A stretch of DNA of 5,766 nt, taken from the NCBI GenBank assembly GCA_946887425.1, contig CAMPKW010000040.1, positions 1 through 5,766 on the forward strand, given 5' to 3'. The notes below the pieces were generated by a model. That model was not told the DNA's origin, searched no databases, and was given only the letters and a program-made list of their open reading frames with translations. This document shows, piece after piece, positions 3,464 through 5,766 of the stretch. Every line of letters starts with the position of its first letter. Positions within the stretch are counted from its first letter, which is position 1. The stretch comes from an uncultured Candidatus Saccharibacteria bacterium. Its GTDB lineage: Bacteria > Patescibacteria > Saccharimonadia > Saccharimonadales > UBA6022. Made by a program: the position numbers and the translations under genes.

Positions 3464-5275
3464 TTATTGCCCAGGAATGCGAAACTGTCCAGGGTTTGCC
3501 TCTGGTGGCTGTTGCGGAGTTTCCGGCGTAGTCGCCCCTCCGAAAATGTCACCTAGTTTATCAGCTGGCACAGCACCACTCGGGGGTTGCATCGCGCTAA
3601 GATCAGGAAGCGGAGGTAGTGGAGGTAGTGTAGAAAAATCTGGCATCGGAGGCATGGCCGGAGCTGGTGCTGGGGCTGCATCAAATGATACCTGAGGATC
3701 CGACTGAGGAGCTTCTGCTATCGGCGGATTGTTAAGAGCTGCCTCGACTGCCGCACGAGCTTCATCGTGCTGTGCTCGATTTTGCTGGTCTATATCCGCC
3801 AACGTTGGGGCCGACACAGGAGTCGGCTCATCTTGCACCACACTTACGGGCTCAAGTGGCGCAGCATGTGCTGTCGCTTGCACCGAAGGCGCAACAGCTT
3901 CAGCGAACGGATCAACCGAAGGAGGCTCATCGTCACCCTTGCTTGCCGCGTTTAACGGTGATTGAAAAGTAGGTTGCGAATCACCAACGTATTCCCCTGC
4001 TCCATGGCTCAGAATTGTTCGATTACGATCATCTTGCTCTTCACGACGGCGATCATCGGCCGCCTGTTCGGTTGTCGCATTGAGTGTACCGCCAAGCTGC
4101 GGCTCAGATGACTGAGGCTGCCAATTACTTACTGCGCCGCTCAACGGTTCCGCTTCAGCCGCTTGTGCCACCTCATCGGTCGCACTCGCAATATCTTGTT
4201 GCAGCTCGGCAACTGACGGTAAATCAGCAGGAGTTGCCGCCTTAGTAGCCTCGAGTTGTTCGGCGAGCTGGTCTTCAGCTACGCGCGCAGCTTCTTCTTG
4301 CTTTTCGGCAATAACCTCGGCGCCCACCGTCTCAATGTCACCAGATTTCTCGTGTGAAATCGAGAGCGAACCATCATCCTTCTTTTTTGGAGTCGGTTTT
4401 TTACTCTCAGAGGCTGCCTTATTAAGCTTGGTTGACTGACCCTCTTCAAGATTGGTCGTGCCATCGCTACTAGTCGATGAGGCGTCTGTGTCGTCATCCT
4501 TTGGACCAATTTCATGAGCCTCTTGGAGTTTTGCAGCAATGAGCTGCTGGTTAGCGCCGGCCGCCATAAGTTGCGCTGCCATTGTCATCACCCGAGAAGA
4601 CGTGCGATTATTGCTGAAACGATCAGTAGCAGCGACAATACCCGTCAAAAATGCAGTCGCCGTCTGCTCATCAAGGCCTGCTTTTTCAGTTTTAATAGCT
4701 TCGCTTAGCCCTACGAGCATCTCGCTCAGGCTACTTGCGTTGTCATCGTGCCATGCTAGGCTCCCTAGGTCACTGACTTCGTCGCCTGCAGTAAGAGTTG
4801 CTACCGTTGCATCGTGCAATATCCGCCCATGAGCGGCAAGTGCAGTGTCAAGATGATCTTTATTCTTCACTCCCAGTGCAATTACGAGCTCCACGTTGTA
4901 GTCACCTTGACTAAAATCAAGATCCTCACTGCTAATTGTCGTGCGGTACGGTGTAATGAAAATCTTTACGACATCGCCTTCTACCTTATAGCGCAGATGG
5001 TCAGCCTTTTCCTTGTCGAGCGCAATAATAAAATCGCGTAGACTGTCGACACTGTTTTCAAATGTCTTTTGAGGGTCAAGAAACGTAATAGCTGGGGGCA
5101 GCTCACCACTTACGACAGCTGTGGCGTGCTTGTTCAACTTATTAAGCAATAACGTCAAGCCAAGTGCGGCCGACAACTCATCGACAGAGGGGTCAGTACT
5201 TACAGTCACTAAAATATTGGTCGAACTCTTGATTCGCTCAACAATCTGCTGCTTGACGTTGGTCCCTTCGTTCAT
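3464..5275 (-). CDS. Degenerate DHH-phosphoesterase-like protein with long disordered C-terminal region
   Basis: A 603-residue protein. Residues about 8-256 resemble the catalytic core of DHH/RecJ-NrnA-type phosphoesterases: ILVTVSTDPSVDELSAALGL (21-40) matches motif I, YNVELVIALGVKN (126-138) the motif II strand, HDDNASSLSEMLVGL (176-190) the D-x-x-ASS-x-E block, and TATAFLTGIVAATDRF (205-220) plus AAQLMAAGA (233-241) the following helices. Key metal ligands appear lost: HxxPDxD reads S-T-D-P-S-V-D, the motif II Asp is Gly135, and the DHH triplet position reads as part of LTAGDE. It may bind nucleotide or RNA, or be structural, rather than be an active enzyme. Residues about 257-603 are low complexity: KKPTPKKKDD (292-301), an Ala/Glu-rich helix-like stretch (318-376), a Pro-rich part (533-570, PPLPPLPDL) and the end FRIPGQ. 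No signal peptide or membrane segment is seen. The ATG at 5273-5275 has AGGAAA 8 nt upstream. It is divergent from rpsT. Confidence 0.72.
   Translation of the reverse strand: MNEGTNVKQQIVERIKSSTNILVTVSTDPSVDELSAALGLTLLLNKLNKHATAVVSGELPPAITFLDPQKTFENSVDSLRDFIIALDKEKADHLRYKVEGDVVKIFITPYRTTISSEDLDFSQGDYNVELVIALGVKNKDHLDTALAAHGRILHDATVATLTAGDEVSDLGSLAWHDDNASSLSEMLVGLSEAIKTEKAGLDEQTATAFLTGIVAATDRFSNNRTSSRVMTMAAQLMAAGANQQLIAAKLQEAHEIGPKDDDTDASSTSSDGTTNLEEGQSTKLNKAASESKKPTPKKKDDGSLSISHEKSGDIETVGAEVIAEKQEEAARVAEDQLAEQLEATKAATPADLPSVAELQQDIASATDEVAQAAEAEPLSGAVSNWQPQSSEPQLGGTLNATTEQAADDRRREEQDDRNRTILSHGAGEYVGDSQPTFQSPLNAASKGDDEPPSVDPFAEAVAPSVQATAHAAPLEPVSVVQDEPTPVSAPTLADIDQQNRAQHDEARAAVEAALNNPPIAEAPQSDPQVSFDAAPAPAPAMPPMPDFSTLPPLPPLPDLSAMQPPSGAVPADKLGDIFGGATTPETPQQPPEANPGQFRIPGQ
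3612..3629. repeat. Tandem 9-bp direct repeat coding for Pro-Pro-Leu
   Basis: GGAGGTAGT occurs twice in tandem (3612-3620 and 3621-3629). On the minus strand it encodes the repeated PPL of PPLPPLPDL in the Pro-rich tail of the DHH-like protein, a likely small in-frame duplication. Confidence 0.7.
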
Positions 5276-5295
5276 GTGGATGATTTCCTAATTTA

Positions 5296-5301
5296 AGTAT
5301 A
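5296..5301 (-). promoter_or_regulatory. Possible proximal -10 box for the DHH-like gene
   Basis: TATACT on the minus strand, 20 nt before the ATG at 5273-5275, with no visible -35. Transcripts from here would have a leader of about 13 nt that still contains the AGGAAA site. The same hexamer serves the ASCH, truB and PIG-L genes. Confidence 0.4.
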
Positions 5302-5330
5302 CGTGTTTATGTTTTTTAGAGTTTGCTGTC

Positions 5331-5360
5331 ACTATACCATAAGTAGTTTCACATCGTCAA
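5331..5360 (-). promoter_or_regulatory. Predicted main promoter of the DHH-like gene
   Basis: On the minus strand TTGACG (5355-5360, 5 of 6), an 18-bp spacer and TATAGT (5331-5336, 5 of 6), preceded by TGG as an extended -10. The leader would be about 50 nt. Its -35 lies 13 bp from the -35 of the divergent rpsT promoter. Confidence 0.6.
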
Positions 5361-5373
5361 CAAGGCTACCTAC

Positions 5374-5402
5374 TTTACTTTTTACCATTTTTCCCCTATA
5401 AT
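5374..5402 (+). promoter_or_regulatory. Predicted promoter of rpsT
   Basis: TTTACT (5374-5379, 4 of 6), a 17-bp spacer and a perfect TATAAT (5397-5402). Transcription would begin near 5409, giving an A/T-rich leader of about 40 nt with the Shine-Dalgarno site at its end. Confidence 0.72.
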
Positions 5403-5436
5403 CACACGTTGATTGTATATATAAATCTTATAAGCA

Positions 5437-5442
5437 AAAGGA
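5437..5442 (+). promoter_or_regulatory. Shine-Dalgarno site of rpsT
   Basis: AAAGGA, 5 nt before the ATG at 5448, which fixes the S20 start. Confidence 0.8.
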
Positions 5443-5447
5443 ACATC

Positions 5448-5766
5448 ATGCCAATCATCAAATCAGCCATCAAACGAGCTAAACAAACTATCGTTCGCCG
5501 CGAGCGCAACGTTGGTATCAAGCGCGATATCAAAGAAGCAACGAAGGCATTTCTTGCCAAGCCATCTGCCGAAACCCTTTCAAAAGCACACAGCGAACTT
5601 GACACTGCTGTTAAGAAAAAGTTGCTTAAGAAAAACACTGTTGCTCGTCGCAAAGCTAGCCTTGCGAAGGTCGCTAAAGATGCTGGCGTAAAGCTTGCGA
5701 CAGCTAAAAAAGCTGCCGCTCCGAAGGCTGCTGCAAAACCAGCTGCTGCTAAAAAGCCAGCTGCAA
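5448..5766 (+). CDS. rpsT: 30S ribosomal protein S20, partial at the window end
   Basis: S20 is a primary 16S rRNA-binding protein made of long basic helices. The reading frame is open from the ATG at 5448 to the window edge, giving 106 codons and no stop. The start MPIIKSAIKRAKQ matches the family's M-x-x-I-K-S-A-x-K-R beginning, and LLKKNTVARRKASLAKVA (59-76) matches the conserved K-N-x-A-x-R-x-K-x-x-L end of S20. The family norm is about 85-90 residues; here the core ends near residue 82, then an Ala/Lys/Pro repeat tail (AKKAAAPKAAAKPAAAKK) begins and runs off the window. Such tails occur on ribosomal and DNA-binding proteins of Saccharibacteria and some other bacteria and probably add non-specific RNA affinity. 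The gene has a good promoter and Shine-Dalgarno site, unlike rpsO. It is divergent from the DHH-like gene across 172 bp. Confidence 0.93.
   Translation, partial: MPIIKSAIKRAKQTIVRRERNVGIKRDIKEATKAFLAKPSAETLSKAHSELDTAVKKKLLKKNTVARRKASLAKVAKDAGVKLATAKKAAAPKAAAKPAAAKKPAA

Noticed and set aside
3477..3972. Several open frames on the plus strand opposite the tail of the DHH-like gene
   Set aside because: They are low-complexity mirror images of the Ala/Pro-rich codons, with no family motif and no convincing start signals.
4279..4539. Second minus-strand frame inside the DHH-like gene
   Set aside because: It is an out-of-frame reading of the same low-complexity DNA with no recognisable protein features and no sign of a frameshift.
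5402..5653. Minus-strand open frame across rpsT
   Set aside because: It lies antisense to a clear S20 gene and its promoter; its hydrophobic look comes from reversing Lys/Ala codons.
1..5766. CRISPR array, insertion sequence, tRNA or rRNA
   Set aside because: No spaced repeats, transposase motifs, terminal repeats or cloverleaf-like sequence were seen by eye.

Overview
The window looks like a piece of a Candidatus Saccharibacteria (TM7, Patescibacteria/CPR) chromosome. The pointers are a Saccharibacteria-style type IV prepilin N-terminus (GFTIVELLIVIVIIGILAA), a short TruB without room for a C-terminal PUA domain, truB directly followed by rpsO, an S20 protein with an Ala/Lys/Pro tail, very tight gene packing, GC content close to one half by eye, and the standard code. 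The lineage is inferred from protein style; no database search was possible.

Layout from left to right: (1) a minus-strand type IV prepilin-like protein carrying a LamG/concanavalin A-like domain (6-743); (2) a divergent plus-strand Nudix hydrolase (918-1400); (3) a minus-strand ASCH-domain protein whose stop codon shares the tetranucleotide CTAG with the Nudix stop (1397-1732); (4) minus-strand rpsO (1786-2052), ending in an intrinsic terminator that uses its last codons and stop; (5) minus-strand truB (2092-2751), upstream of rpsO; (6) a plus-strand PIG-L/LmbE-type deacetylase (2775-3461), divergent from truB across 23 bp; (7) a minus-strand 603-residue protein (3464-5275) with a degenerate DHH-phosphoesterase-like N-terminal half and a long disordered C-terminal half; (8) plus-strand rpsT (S20), from 5448 and cut by the window end.

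The genes are mostly housekeeping for ribosome and tRNA (S15, S20, TruB, perhaps the ASCH protein), mixed with a surface protein and two small-molecule hydrolases. No mobile element, CRISPR array, tRNA or rRNA is visible.

The most notable pattern is in the gene starts. Five genes (prepilin, ASCH, rpsO, truB, PIG-L) have a good -10 box ending only 6-9 nt before the start codon and no usable Shine-Dalgarno site, which implies leaderless mRNAs. The other three (Nudix, the DHH-like gene, rpsT) have clear or moderate Shine-Dalgarno sequences and real leaders. truB and PIG-L even share one palindromic -10 element. The second point of interest is the DHH-like protein, which keeps the fold signature but has lost most of the metal-binding motifs.
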